Shown piece by piece: positions 52,826-62,706 of a DNA stretch of 64,000 nt; position 1 is the stretch's first letter; every line of letters begins with the position of its first letter. The DNA comes from Planctomycetaceae bacterium. GTDB lineage: Bacteria; Planctomycetota; Planctomycetia; Pirellulales; Pirellulaceae. The stretch covers positions 248,001 through 312,000 of the forward strand of contig JACKHM010000004.1 of NCBI GenBank assembly GCA_020638995.1, read 5' to 3'. Position numbers and translations under genes: made by a program. Under the pieces are notes generated by a model. The model saw only the letters and a list, made by a program, of their open reading frames with translations, had not been told where the DNA came from and searched no databases.

Positions 52826-52951
52826 GGCCAGTGCCTCCTTAATTCCTAGTGTTACTACTTGCGATCAAGCCAATTGAGACGGGTTAAATCCCCGCAAAAA
52901 TTTTTCCAATCGACGTCAGAAGTTGAATGACGATGCTTTTACGCACTGCTC

Positions 52952-53371
52952 TTACGAGCCCACATTTCTCTTTTGATTTTCATACCAAGGGTCCGTTAGC
53001 TCGACCGCTCTCTCAACCCACTTGAAGATCTCCATCGGAGGCCCTTCCGACTCTGACCCAAATGAAAAATCGAATCCTATTTCTTTTCCGGCGGCGGTGA
53101 ACAGAATGACGAGTCTACAAGATTTGCCTTTTTGCTCAGGCAAAGAGAACACGCCTGGATGCTGAAGTGACTCTTCCTTAACCTTCGCCATGAACTCGTC
53201 GAATACTGGCTCAGTGGTCACCCCGACAAAAAGGCGACTGTCGATTCCATCCTCCTCCCCGGTGCCTTGCCGATTGATCGTTCCATCTGAGCCGAGCAGA
53301 ACGAATAGAGCATGCTCACCTGCAACATCGAGTCGAATATTCACTGCGTTAAGCTCGTCCTTGCTAATCAT
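52952..53371 (-). CDS. Probable immunity protein
   Basis: 139 aa from the ATG at 53371 (a longer start 13 codons upstream is possible). Small, acidic, soluble alpha/beta protein (ISKDELNAVNIRLDVAGEHA; AGKEIGFDFSFGSES). It lies directly downstream of the toxin-like gene at 53461 on the same strand, the usual place for a cognate inhibitor. Family not recognised; the role is inferred from position and composition. Confidence 0.6.
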   Translation of the reverse strand: MISKDELNAVNIRLDVAGEHALFVLLGSDGTINRQGTGEEDGIDSRLFVGVTTEPVFDEFMAKVKEESLQHPGVFSLPEQKGKSCRLVILFTAAGKEIGFDFSFGSESEGPPMEIFKWVERAVELTDPWYENQKRNVGS

Positions 53372-53460
53372 GCACCACCCGTCGGTTATAGATGAATTGA
53401 TCGAAAGCAAACATACACTTCAGACGGACAACGTGTCGCCCTACGAACTCCGCCTTGTTC

Positions 53461-54483
53461 CTAGAACCCTTCCGGCATCCAGCCCTTCGGCATCTTGTTG
53501 CCATCAGCATCGTGCCAGACGACTTTATCACGATACTTGGTCTTTATTAAATAGAGTTCGTAATTGGTGTAGTTGCCTGTTAAGGGTTCGCCGTACTCAT
53601 TTAACGTTCCACTCGCTTTTTTAGTGTCCACACCCTTCAGATTAAAGTGTATCTCATCGGCCGCGTTCATCGCTCCATCAATCTGTTTGGAAAAGGGTCC
53701 CTTCCCGCTAAGCTCACCGTAGGTCTTGTACCCTTTCTGTTTGGACCACGAAATGTAGTCTGTCTCCGAATTCTTGAGCCCGAGACCAAGCTTCTTTCCT
53801 TTTGATGGTGGTAGCGGTGTCGCCTTCTTAACCTTCGTCGATGCTTTCCGCCCACCTATTATTGACAACAAGAGGTTTAGCCCACCGACCCCCATTTTGG
53901 CGATGCCGTCACCAAAGCTCTTCCCCGCAGCATCTAGGTCCTCGGGCGTCTTCGCACGGTCACAGCGTGTCTTCTCGTAGAAGTCCAGCATGCTGTTAAT
54001 GCCTTTGCCGATCTGAGCACCAGACATATAAGCGCCAACGATCAGCAGTCCCACTGCGATAGCCTCCGCAACGGCACCGTAACCCGTGGCGGCGATGGCG
54101 ATGAGAGCGCCGCTCACAATCACCATAGTTGCCACAAGGGTCTTAATGTCCCCCAACTCCTCCATGATCTCGGGGCCGAGGTTCGCCCGCTTGATTGCCT
54201 CCTCCATCTTCTCTTCATGAGTCATGCCCGCGATGTCGCCGCAGGGAACGCACGGTTTGCTGACGATGGTGGCAGGTGGTGGTTCAGGGACCGATACCGG
54301 TTCGACCTTTGGCGGCGGCGGCTTCGGCGTTTGCTTTTCGGCTTCCCGATAGTGTTTCATCCACTCCTTTCGGTAAGCCGCGTCCTCTGGCCCCATACCC
54401 AACTGACGTTCCGCCAACTCTGGATTGTTTTTCCAGAGCTTTTCGTTTGCGGCGGCGATTGCTTTGGGATCGAGCTTCTCCAT
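53461..54483 (-). CDS. Polymorphic-toxin-like T6SS effector
   Basis: 340 aa. Residues 1-60 are charged and helical, then a proline-rich linker (TPKPPPPKVEPVSVPEPPPA) and a CVPCGD pair. Two hydrophobic helices (about 115-155, TLVATMVIVSGALIAIAATG and AVAEAIAVGLLIVGAYMSG) resemble translocation helices of membrane-delivered effectors. The C-terminal tip (about 235-340; QKGYKTYGELSGKGPFSKQ, YELYLIKTKYRDKVVWHDAD) should be the toxic domain; its family is not recognised. The DUF4123 and PAAR genes upstream and a small acidic gene downstream are the standard layout for a VgrG-loaded effector. Confidence 0.65.
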   Translation of the reverse strand: MEKLDPKAIAAANEKLWKNNPELAERQLGMGPEDAAYRKEWMKHYREAEKQTPKPPPPKVEPVSVPEPPPATIVSKPCVPCGDIAGMTHEEKMEEAIKRANLGPEIMEELGDIKTLVATMVIVSGALIAIAATGYGAVAEAIAVGLLIVGAYMSGAQIGKGINSMLDFYEKTRCDRAKTPEDLDAAGKSFGDGIAKMGVGGLNLLLSIIGGRKASTKVKKATPLPPSKGKKLGLGLKNSETDYISWSKQKGYKTYGELSGKGPFSKQIDGAMNAADEIHFNLKGVDTKKASGTLNEYGEPLTGNYTNYELYLIKTKYRDKVVWHDADGNKMPKGWMPEGF

Positions 54484-54498
54484 CAGATTCGATGCACC

Positions 54499-54846
54499 TC
54501 AAAGGTTTACGCCTGTTTCACGAACGCGAAACCGTAGCACTGCCATCTTGTCTGGACCGTGTAACGCATCGCAGGTCAGGATATCGTCAGCCCATGGGGC
54601 TTGAGGGAAGTTCTCGCCGTACATGACGCTAAAGTCCAGAAACGTAGCCACGTCATTTTCCTTTTCAATCCCGTACAAGCCTGCTGTTGCCCGAACCCTT
54701 TTGACGAATTCGAGCAATGTTGGATCACCTATGTTTTGAAACTCGTTCGGAAATCGCTGCTTCGCGTACTCGACGAGCCTTTGATCGGCTTGGTCCACTA
54801 GCGACGATGAAAAAGCTTGCATCTGCTCTGGTCGTATTTGGAACAT
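54499..54846 (-). CDS. T6SS-associated hypothetical protein
   Basis: 115 aa from ATG 54846; a start five codons earlier is also possible. Reads MFQIRPEQMQAFSSSLVDQA, then a helical YGIEKENDVATFLDFSVMYG. I recall similar 'IRxEQM' proteins next to VgrG/PAAR clusters, but no named function. Soluble and acidic. It lies between the DUF4123 adaptor and the toxin-like gene, so it may be a chaperone or adaptor. Confidence 0.7.
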   Translation of the reverse strand: MFQIRPEQMQAFSSSLVDQADQRLVEYAKQRFPNEFQNIGDPTLLEFVKRVRATAGLYGIEKENDVATFLDFSVMYGENFPQAPWADDILTCDALHGPDKMAVLRFRVRETGVNL

Positions 54847-54976
54847 GGGGACTATGTACACACCAAAAGATCGAGAGTTCGCGGGGTGCCTAGTAATTGC
54901 GTTGGCTGTTCACGGCAGGTCTCCCGACTCCTGGTCAAGGCCGTGCTTGTTCTCTTTCTGCCGGAATCAATCGTTG

Positions 54977-55495
54977 TCAATGGATAAGTTGAAATCGACG
55001 TAGGTTAGCTCCGTCTGAAATGACCAAAGACTTCACAGTTCCAAAAAACTCGTCGAACTCGCCCGGCACGCCGACCTCCACGAAGTTCAACAGGACGCGA
55101 GGATCGTAAAAACGAAAATACAATGGTTCGCCATCGGGATCCTCAACCATCAGGAATCGTCGAAAATGTTTTCGTAAATCAGCGAGTTCGGTTTCTGCAA
55201 TAACGAAAATCCCCCAAGGATCGTCCCAAAGGTTTTCGACGATCCAGTCCAATAGAGCTTCGTCGACTTCAACGAGGTACGGCGCAATCGCCCAGTAATT
55301 CTCTTTGGCCCAACCACTGTAAAGTGATGCCGCCCGTTCGCCCAGTTCTTTGACTTTGACCGGCACACGCGGTTCGTCGCAGGCGTCGAGGATAGCGAAG
55401 AGCGTGCCGGGGCGGTTTCGCAAGAGGTCGTGAAGTTCGTCGGTTGTCGATTCGGTGATCTGGACGGGCGACTGAGACTGTTTTACGTCGGTCAT
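54977..55495 (-). CDS. DUF4123 (Tap-type) effector adaptor
   Basis: 172 aa from ATG 55495; longer in-frame extensions cross the PAAR gene region and are rejected. Conserved DUF4123 blocks are TLFAILDACDEPRVPVKVKE, IVENLWDDPWGIFVI and LRKHFRRFLMVEDPDG followed by RFYDPRVLL. These proteins load effectors on VgrG/PAAR and are not secreted. The gene order vgrG-PAAR-DUF4123-x-effector-immunity fits exactly. Confidence 0.88.
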   Translation of the reverse strand: MTDVKQSQSPVQITESTTDELHDLLRNRPGTLFAILDACDEPRVPVKVKELGERAASLYSGWAKENYWAIAPYLVEVDEALLDWIVENLWDDPWGIFVIAETELADLRKHFRRFLMVEDPDGEPLYFRFYDPRVLLNFVEVGVPGEFDEFFGTVKSLVISDGANLRRFQLIH

Positions 55496-55557
55496 CGCTA
55501 TGTCATCTTTTGAGTTGGTTTGATGAAGGGCGTACCGCACTTCTTGGCAATGCTCAT

Positions 55558-55884
55558 TCACGTACCATCGGTACAACCGGCTCCGCCCATGCCGATGTCG
55601 CCGATCAGGACGGTTGGAAATCCGACGGTAATCACGCCGCCATGCATGGTGGGGTCGCCTAACCGCGCGGCACTTAGGAAGCCGATTTGGACGGTCATCG
55701 ATCCTTTGGCAATGGCATCGGGGGGCCCGACACAAGTCACTACGTCGGTGACCCGGGCGGCTGGCATGGCTCCAATCAGCACTGTCGGCTCGCCCTTCAC
55801 AATCGGTCCGCCGACGTGTGGCTTAGGACCGGGGTCGATCATCGGACAAACGTGCATGTCGCCGATTCGTGCGGCAGGTGGCAT
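55558..55884 (-). CDS. PAAR-domain spike-tip protein
   Basis: 108 aa with PAAR repeats (PPAARIGDMHVCP, GEPTVLIGAMPAARVTDVVT, GFLSAARLGDPTMHGGVI). The metal-binding His and Cys of the fold are present. It caps the VgrG trimer with a sharp tip. It starts 21 bases after the vgrG stop, within one operon. There is no C-terminal toxin extension, so cargo must attach through the DUF4123 adaptor. Confidence 0.92.
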   Translation of the reverse strand: MPPAARIGDMHVCPMIDPGPKPHVGGPIVKGEPTVLIGAMPAARVTDVVTCVGPPDAIAKGSMTVQIGFLSAARLGDPTMHGGVITVGFPTVLIGDIGMGGAGCTDGT

Positions 55885-55905
55885 AGTTTCTCCCGTTGTT
55901 GGTTA

Positions 55906-58068
55906 TCAATCCGGCGCCGATTTCACGCCAGTTGTAGAATTGTGAGCCTGAGCGGGCGCGGCTGGTTCGGCGGGCTTAGCCGCTTCCGGCACCTCGGGCT
56001 TGCAGGGCTTGCCCGATCCCGCGGCCCCACCACTGTTGATCTTGACCGTGATGCCTTGGATTGTCACACCAGCAGGTCCAATGTCAACAAACCCGCCCGG
56101 GCCGACCAGCGAGATCTGCATGCCCGCCTCGATAATGATCTTCATGCCGGCTTTGAGGTGAATCTCGTTGGCAGCACCAGATTCGATCTGGATGTCGTCG
56201 CCTGATTTTGTGTGCAGGGCACCGGCGACTGTCAGCGACATGGCACCATTGACTTTTTCGCGGCGGGTACCAGTAATCGTCAGGTCGCTGCCGCCGTCGA
56301 TTTGTTCCGTCTTCTTTTTTTCAATGACGATATCGACATTGCCCCCGTCGTCGGCCTCGCCGTTGCCGACCATCCATTGATGATTGCCTTCGATATGTTC
56401 GACCTGGTGGCGTTTGATGTTGAGATGTTTGTCTTGCCAGACCATCTCGTGTTGGTTGCCCCCTTTCTTACCGTCTTTCTCCCAGCCGATGATTTGGTGC
56501 CGATTGCCGTAGATGCGGCTCTTCGAGTCGTTCTTGACGCGGACGTCCATATTCTTTTCGGCATGGATAAACACACGCTCGTCGTCCGCTTTATCTTCGA
56601 ACATCAGTTCATTAAAGCCGTCGCCACCGGGCGTGGAATTCGTCTTGATGTAGCTCTTTGTCTTGTCGTCGGGCAGCTTATAGTGTGGCATCTGTTCGGC
56701 GTTATAGACCAAGCCGGTAACCAGCGGCCTGTCGGGGTCGCCCTCAAGAAAGTCGATGACAACTTCCTGGCCGATTCGCGGAATAAACACAGTGCCCCAC
56801 TGCCGGCCGGCTGAGGGCTGCATGCAGCGCATCCAGCACGAGCTGTTTTCGTCCCGTTTGCCTTCGCGGTCCCAATGGAATTGAACCTTGATACGCCCGA
56901 AGCTATCGGTGTAGATCTCCTCGCCTTTCGGGCCCACCACGACCGCTGTCTGCAGGCCGGAAACCAGCGGTTTGGGCGTGATCCGCGCCGGACGGAAGAC
57001 GACGGAATCGGGAATGCAACTGAACGAATTAGTGTAGTCGGAGCCGACCACCGCCGCGCCCGTCTCGTAGGCCATCGGCTCGGTGGCGGAATGTCGAATC
57101 TTCGTGACCGCGAACGATTTGCCTTCCTCGCTGCTACTGCGGTGGACGGCGATCTTGAACTTGCCACCCGGCGAAAAGGACTTGCATTGGCTCGAAGCCT
57201 GCACCACGTCGTGAGGGACTTCTTCCTCTTCGATGCGCAGCTTGGTTTCGGTCTTGCCCACACCCTTGTCCGGATACTCGCCGGGATAGTCGTAGATTTC
57301 GTACTTGTCGATGCCGGGCAGGGAAACAACGCTGGGCTCGTTCGACATCAAGCTAGTGCTGGGCGTCTTGAAGTTGTAGTCCGTCTGAGCCCACTTGCCG
57401 GGCCGGAACTCATAGCAGTGTTCCCAACTGGTGATATGATCGGCGATCGCGACGCTGCCAACACTGGGCGGATACTCCACTTCCTTTTCGGTTAACTCGT
57501 AGTAGGCACCCTTGTGGTCAGAGATGACCATCTCGTGCTTGCCGTCAGCGTGCTTGAACCAATAGGAAACGCCCTCTTGCTCCAGCAGACGGGACACAAA
57601 GTTGAAATCCGTCTCGCGATACTGAACACAGTATTCCCACTTTTTGTGATCGACCCGCAGGTCGAACTTGTAGTCGCTGAACCCCAAATCGCCGAAGATC
57701 GTCTCGATGATGTCCTTGATCGTCTTATCCTGGAACAGCCGACAGTCAGCCGTTTGCGTGAGGAACCATAGCCAGGGGACGACTTCGGCTCGATAGTTAC
57801 GGCGACCTTCGTGTTCGTCACCGGCGACGAACTGATTGACGAAGCCATTGAAAAACCGGGGCGAGCCGTCGCTGAGTTCGACGCTGAACGTGACGTTTTG
57901 ACCAACAATCTGTGCTGCGGCGATCGCGTTGTTGTCCGAGATCATTTCCAGTTGAAAGCGAAACAGCCGCGAGATTTCTTCCTGACCCGAAAAGCCGGTC
58001 AGCAGCAAAACATCTTTGCCCAACGGCGTGCTTAGCTTGAGCATTCGCTCTTGCTGCGTCAGGACCAT
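55906..58068 (-). CDS. vgrG: T6SS spike protein VgrG
   Basis: 720 aa from ATG 58068 with GGAG about 8 bases upstream. The gp27-like N terminus (VLLLTGFSGQEEISRLFRFQ, then WLWFLTQTADCRLFQDKTI) is followed by the OB fold (VVVGPKGEEIYTDSFGRIKV, QFHWDRE) and gp5-like needle (SCWMRCMQPSAGRQWGTVFI, PRIGQEVVIDFLEGDPDRP). The C terminus has the long triplet beta-needle and ends in a short Ala/Pro/Lys tail, with no obvious effector domain. It should form the trimeric spike. Confidence 0.96.
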   Translation of the reverse strand: MVLTQQERMLKLSTPLGKDVLLLTGFSGQEEISRLFRFQLEMISDNNAIAAAQIVGQNVTFSVELSDGSPRFFNGFVNQFVAGDEHEGRRNYRAEVVPWLWFLTQTADCRLFQDKTIKDIIETIFGDLGFSDYKFDLRVDHKKWEYCVQYRETDFNFVSRLLEQEGVSYWFKHADGKHEMVISDHKGAYYELTEKEVEYPPSVGSVAIADHITSWEHCYEFRPGKWAQTDYNFKTPSTSLMSNEPSVVSLPGIDKYEIYDYPGEYPDKGVGKTETKLRIEEEEVPHDVVQASSQCKSFSPGGKFKIAVHRSSSEEGKSFAVTKIRHSATEPMAYETGAAVVGSDYTNSFSCIPDSVVFRPARITPKPLVSGLQTAVVVGPKGEEIYTDSFGRIKVQFHWDREGKRDENSSCWMRCMQPSAGRQWGTVFIPRIGQEVVIDFLEGDPDRPLVTGLVYNAEQMPHYKLPDDKTKSYIKTNSTPGGDGFNELMFEDKADDERVFIHAEKNMDVRVKNDSKSRIYGNRHQIIGWEKDGKKGGNQHEMVWQDKHLNIKRHQVEHIEGNHQWMVGNGEADDGGNVDIVIEKKKTEQIDGGSDLTITGTRREKVNGAMSLTVAGALHTKSGDDIQIESGAANEIHLKAGMKIIIEAGMQISLVGPGGFVDIGPAGVTIQGITVKINSGGAAGSGKPCKPEVPEAAKPAEPAAPAQAHNSTTGVKSAPD

Positions 58069-58154
58069 GAACCATCTCCTGCTGTCAACTCGCCGCACCA
58101 AAGATCACCGGGCCGGAGTAGACACTCCGGCCCAGACTCTCTTGCAAGGGGCAA

Positions 58155-58637
58155 CTACTTGGCACCCTTCTCGACTTTCCAGTTGTACTCGATGTTGCCC
58201 TTCTTGCTTCCGGCCGAGTCGTACTCGGTGTAGGTCACTTTGACCTCCTCGAAGTTGTTTCCAATGACAACTGTGGGGGGCCCGGCCTCGTCGTTGCCCG
58301 AGGCGGTGACCTGAACGCTGGTGATCATCACGTTCTTCAGTTCGTACTTCAGGTAGGTGGCGCGAGCGCCGCCGTACGTCGAAGTCTGCTCGATCTCTAA
58401 CTTCGGAATGACCTTCCCTTCCAGGCACTGCTCTTGCAGCTTCGGGGAAGCCTTTTCGTATTCGATCGTCAGTGTCATGTCTTCGACGATCGCGGCACCA
58501 CGGCGGCGACTTTGGCCCGTCGCGCCACCACCTGGGCGATGAATTCCCCAATCGACATTTAGGACATCGATCCACTTGCCGTGCTTGTCGTCGTCTGATT
58601 CACCATCGATTCCATCGTACTTTGCGAAAACGGCCAT
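58155..58637 (-). CDS. hcp: T6SS tube protein Hcp
   Basis: 160 aa starting MAVFAKYDGIDGES, with AGGAG about 8 bases before the ATG. The family features are present: WIDVLNVDWGIHRP, VEDMTLTIEYEKASPKL and ITSVQVTASGN. Hcp hexamers stack into the inner tube. A 183-base upstream region suggests its own promoter and high expression. It directly precedes vgrG. Confidence 0.94.
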   Translation of the reverse strand: MAVFAKYDGIDGESDDDKHGKWIDVLNVDWGIHRPGGGATGQSRRRGAAIVEDMTLTIEYEKASPKLQEQCLEGKVIPKLEIEQTSTYGGARATYLKYELKNVMITSVQVTASGNDEAGPPTVVIGNNFEEVKVTYTEYDSAGSKKGNIEYNWKVEKGAK

Positions 58638-58823
58638 CACTTTTCTCCTTACAATACTGGTGACTGAACTAAATCATTTTCCGGACACGAGAAATGTCTT
58701 TGCCACTCGTTTCTTTCCCTCGTCCCAACAATGTATGTTCTCGCGGGACGCTGGGGAAAGTTGCGTATCGTATTTCTTTTTTTCCAAAAATCCGAAAGAG
58801 GCCTTCAAAAGCTGCTGGGCGCA

Positions 58824-61565
58824 TCATGTAATGCCGTAATTAAACGAACCGTCCTCGTTAACGCCAACTTCAACGGCTGAAATCGCACCGCCCTCGGCCA
58901 TCCGAGCCAGAAACTCGGCGGACATTTCGGGGAGCAAGGTATTTCGCAGAATGTGGTCCACGTTCCGGGCACCGGTATCGACCTCCGTGCAGCGGCCTAT
59001 AATCGTCTCGACCAACTCGTCTTTGTACGAGAATGTGGCTTTATAGTGCTCTCTGACCCTTCTGTCTATCTTTGCCAGTTTGAGCTTGATAATGCTCCGC
59101 ATCACCTCATCGCTCAGCGGATAGTACGGTATCACTGTCGTTCGTCCCAAGAAGGCTGGCTTGAACGTCTTCAGCAGCTCTGGGAAGACAGCCTTCAGAA
59201 AACCTTCCGGATCCGGGGTGGTGTCAGGATCCGCGCACAGACTCTTGATCAGGTCCGTGCCGGCGTTGGTGGTCATAATGATGACCGTGTTCTTGAAGTC
59301 GATATCGCGGCCTTCGCCGTCTTGCATCCTCCCTTTGTCAAAGACCTGATAGAAGATGTCCTGGACGCCGGGGTGAGCCTTCTCCATTTCATCCAACAGC
59401 ACAACGCTGTACGGCTTGCGGCGCACGGCTTCGGTCAGGACGCCGCCTTCACCGTAGCCGACGTACCCGGGAGGCGAGCCCATCAGCAGCGAGACTTTGT
59501 GCTCCTCTTTGAACTCGGACATGTTGAGCGTGGTCATATTCTGCTCGCCGCCATAGAGCAATTCGGCAAGTGTAATTGCAGTCTCGGTCTTGCCGACACC
59601 GCTAGTGCCAGCCAGCAGGAATACACCGATCGGAGTGTTTGGATCTGACAGATTTGCTCGCGAAGTCCGGATGCTCTTGGCGATGAGATCTAATCCGTGT
59701 GTTTGGCCGACGACGGATTTCTCCATCAAGTCTTTCAGATTGAGAACCGTGTTGATCTCGTTGGCCACCATGCGGCCCACGGGGATGCCGGTCCAAGCCG
59801 CCACGGTTTCGGCGATGGCGGATGCATTGACGCAAGGATGAACGAGCGGAACCTCACCCTGAGTATCGGCGAGTTGCGATTCCAATGCCGCCAACTCCTC
59901 ACGCAGCTTCGACCACTCTTCGCCCGATAGCGGTTCCTGCGGCGATACGCTTTTCGCGTCGCCGGAGTTCGCGGCAGGTCCAGCGCTCGGCGCCGACTTG
60001 CCATCCTCGGCTTGTGGCGGAGTAGCTTCGATCGTCCCGCCTGCCAGCTTGGCGTGGATCTCTTGAATCTTGCCAACCAGCTCCTTCTCTTTCCCCAAGC
60101 GTTCTTCCAGTGCCACCAACTCGGCTTCGGCTTCTGATTTCCGCCTTTCCGACTCATCCAACTCTTCTCGATGGTCGGCCCCAGCCCGCTGTTCGCGATT
60201 GAGAATGCCGAGTGAAACACCAAACTGCTCGATGCGGCGTCGGCAATCTTCGATGGCTGGCGGCGTCGAAGATTGGCTCAGCCCGATTCGGGCACACGCG
60301 GTGTCCAGCAAGCTCACGGCTTTATCAGGCAGCTGCCGTCCGGAAATGTATCGACTCGACAGCTTCACCGCATCGACAACGGCTTCGTTGAGGATGCGCA
60401 CTTTGTGGTGCTGTTCGAGCGTACTCGTCAATCCTCGCATCATCTCGATTGCCGACGACTCGTCCGGTTCCTCGACTTTGACCACTTGGAAGCGGCGGGC
60501 CAGAGCGGCGTCTTTTTCAAAGTATTTCTTGTACTCCGCCCAAGTTGTTGCCGCGATGGTGCGAAGTTCTCCTCGCGCCAGCGCCGGTTTCAAGAGGTTT
60601 GCGGCATCGCTCTGACCGGCCGCGCCCCCCGCGCCGATCATCGTGTGGGCTTCATCGATGAACATGATGATGGGCGTTGGCGAGGATTTGACTTCGTCGA
60701 TGACTCCCTTGAGGCGATTCTCGAACTCTCCTTTGACGCCAGCACCCGCTTGCAGCAAGCCGAGATCAAGCGTGTGGATCTTGACGTTCTGGATGGAAGG
60801 CGGGACGTCGCCCGCGGCGACTCGCAACGCAAAGCCTTCCACGACGGCGGTCTTTCCCACCCCTGCTTCGCCCGTCAGGATCGGGTTGTTCTGTCGCCGC
60901 CGGGTCAGGATGTCGATGATTTGCCGAATTTCGTGATCGCGTCCGAGGACTGGATCGATATGGCCGCTCCGCGCCCGCGCGGTCAGATCGATCGTGAACT
61001 GATCGAGCGAAGGGGTCTTGGTGGGCCCCTTCGGTTTGCCCGAAGTATCCACCGGGGCCGCCGAACCGGTCGCCAGCGCGACACTTGCCTCGTCGCTGTT
61101 GGCGGTAATGTCACGAAGCTCGCGGCTTAATCCTTCAGGCGAAATTCGATCGAACTCACTCGACGCACTGGCCGCAATTCGCGCCAGCGAATCGTCATTG
61201 AGCAATGCACAGATCAAATGCCCCGACCGAACGGCTGCCTCGCCGTAGTCGATCGAACACAACAGCCATGCGGAGCGCACCAAGTCCACGAGATTCGGGC
61301 TCAACGCGGGTGGCCTGGAATTCCCGGTCTTGAATTTGTCGATGGTCTTCGTCAGATCAGCGATGACGCGTGACGAATCGATCTCGTTGTGACGCAAGAT
61401 CGCGATGGCGTCGGTGTTTGGCGTTTCGAGCAGCTTGACCAACCAGTGCTCGATCTCGACGTTATAGTTCGTCCGCGACAGGCACAACCCAGCGGCACCT
61501 TCCAGCGTGCGACGACAGACGTCATCCAGCTTGCCGATCAGATCTTTCAGATTGACTCGAACCAT
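58824..61565 (-). CDS. tssH: T6SS sheath ATPase TssH (ClpV)
   Basis: 913 aa. It has a Clp N-terminal repeat domain (about 1-150), AAA-1 with Walker A TGEAGVGKTAVVEGF (about 231-245) and the pair VLGRDHEI/IRQIIDILTRRRQNN, a ClpB-like middle region, then a long Glu/Lys linker (about 440-560), and AAA-2 with GTSGVGKTETAITLAELLYG and VVLLDEMEKAHPGVQDIFYQ. It disassembles the contracted sheath so it can be reused. tssG lies 67 bases upstream in the same operon. Confidence 0.95.
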   Translation of the reverse strand: MVRVNLKDLIGKLDDVCRRTLEGAAGLCLSRTNYNVEIEHWLVKLLETPNTDAIAILRHNEIDSSRVIADLTKTIDKFKTGNSRPPALSPNLVDLVRSAWLLCSIDYGEAAVRSGHLICALLNDDSLARIAASASSEFDRISPEGLSRELRDITANSDEASVALATGSAAPVDTSGKPKGPTKTPSLDQFTIDLTARARSGHIDPVLGRDHEIRQIIDILTRRRQNNPILTGEAGVGKTAVVEGFALRVAAGDVPPSIQNVKIHTLDLGLLQAGAGVKGEFENRLKGVIDEVKSSPTPIIMFIDEAHTMIGAGGAAGQSDAANLLKPALARGELRTIAATTWAEYKKYFEKDAALARRFQVVKVEEPDESSAIEMMRGLTSTLEQHHKVRILNEAVVDAVKLSSRYISGRQLPDKAVSLLDTACARIGLSQSSTPPAIEDCRRRIEQFGVSLGILNREQRAGADHREELDESERRKSEAEAELVALEERLGKEKELVGKIQEIHAKLAGGTIEATPPQAEDGKSAPSAGPAANSGDAKSVSPQEPLSGEEWSKLREELAALESQLADTQGEVPLVHPCVNASAIAETVAAWTGIPVGRMVANEINTVLNLKDLMEKSVVGQTHGLDLIAKSIRTSRANLSDPNTPIGVFLLAGTSGVGKTETAITLAELLYGGEQNMTTLNMSEFKEEHKVSLLMGSPPGYVGYGEGGVLTEAVRRKPYSVVLLDEMEKAHPGVQDIFYQVFDKGRMQDGEGRDIDFKNTVIIMTTNAGTDLIKSLCADPDTTPDPEGFLKAVFPELLKTFKPAFLGRTTVIPYYPLSDEVMRSIIKLKLAKIDRRVREHYKATFSYKDELVETIIGRCTEVDTGARNVDHILRNTLLPEMSAEFLARMAEGGAISAVEVGVNEDGSFNYGIT

Positions 61566-61632
61566 GATTCTATTTCCCTGAATAGCGAGAAGCGGTCAGC
61601 GCGGCGAATTGTATCTTGTCACACAGCAAGTC

Positions 61633-62706
61633 TCAACGAGTCGGGCCTCCTTCGTGAAAGAAGACGGCATCGGTCGCGTCATTGGTGAACGGCACGCTTG
61701 AGAGCCAGGTATTCCAACCGAGATTGCAAGCTGGATCGCCGTCCCCGGCCAATTGCAGCGGAGGAACTTCCGCGGCTTTCAAGATTGGTTGCACGTCGAA
61801 GTCGTAGTCCGGACCCGCATAAGACCGTACGAGTTGGCAGAGGACGACGAGGCCATCGCCAGCGGGCGAAAATCGTTGGAACTCCGCGTAGTTAAGCGGG
61901 CCTAGTTGCACGCGAAACTTGTTTTCCACACTCCACACGCGCTCGCCGACAACAACATCCGCCCCCAACAGGTTGTTACAGCCTTCATACTCGCCCGCAG
62001 ACGGTGCTCGCGATTGATCCGCGACGTCCAAGTAGAGCCACTGGCCGACAAATTGCGCAATCTCGACATCGAGTCCGAAGTAATCGCTCAACACAAGTTC
62101 CAAGGAGATTGCCGAGCGCGGCCAATGAGCGAAGTGCCCGGCGTAGTTCAGCAAGGCTTCGTCCGGCAACTCCTGCCGCTGTCGCAAATGCGCGGTGCCG
62201 TAACCGATCAGGCTATACAGACAGGCTGTAAACTGATCCTCGCGGTGCTGTTTTGCCTCGCGTTCGAACTCGACATAGAAACGATACTTTCGCCACGCGC
62301 GATAGAAGAGCGAGGTGGCTCGGTGATTGAAGACGTCGAGCATGTCTCGCAACGCGTGGTCCTTGAACCGAAGGCGGTCGATGACCAACTGCGTATAGTG
62401 ATGCGGCAGCACGCCACTCGGCCCCGTCATTCCCATGAACGAGACGACCATGTCGGGAACTTTCGTGCCGTGACCGCAATTCAGCGAAGCGATCTCGCTG
62501 GGAGGGAACGTATGCGAAGGGAACGCGCGGAAACGAACGGCCTCGTCGCGCGGCGCATGCTCCCGCCCCACGGGTTTCCGAGGAGGCCCCGCACCATTCG
62601 GCACTTGCTCCAGCAACCTAACCGCTTGAAAAAAGTTGAAGCGATAGGGTGCCTCGTCCAAGTGTTGGTTTACAGGAGTACTTTTTCGCCCGCTCTTGGA
62701 GGCCAT
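61633..62706 (-). CDS. tssG: T6SS baseplate protein TssG
   Basis: About 357 aa. Typical TssG opening YRFNFFQAVRLLEQ, then FRAFPSHTFPPSEIASLN, and VSFMGMTGPSGVLPHHYTQL. It joins TssF and TssK in the wedge of the baseplate. The start overlaps the tssF end by 37 bases, as is usual for this pair. Confidence 0.94.
   Translation of the reverse strand: MASKSGRKSTPVNQHLDEAPYRFNFFQAVRLLEQVPNGAGPPRKPVGREHAPRDEAVRFRAFPSHTFPPSEIASLNCGHGTKVPDMVVSFMGMTGPSGVLPHHYTQLVIDRLRFKDHALRDMLDVFNHRATSLFYRAWRKYRFYVEFEREAKQHREDQFTACLYSLIGYGTAHLRQRQELPDEALLNYAGHFAHWPRSAISLELVLSDYFGLDVEIAQFVGQWLYLDVADQSRAPSAGEYEGCNNLLGADVVVGERVWSVENKFRVQLGPLNYAEFQRFSPAGDGLVVLCQLVRSYAGPDYDFDVQPILKAAEVPPLQLAGDGDPACNLGWNTWLSSVPFTNDATDAVFFHEGGPTR

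Noticed and set aside
54977..55735. 80-residue N-terminal extension of the DUF4123 gene
   Set aside because: The extension overlaps the PAAR gene out of frame and is Arg/His-rich nonsense; the DUF4123 domain fits a start at 55495.
58690..58720. Sigma-54-like TGGCA-N-TTTC element upstream of hcp
   Set aside because: The -12 GC is missing and spacing is not convincing.
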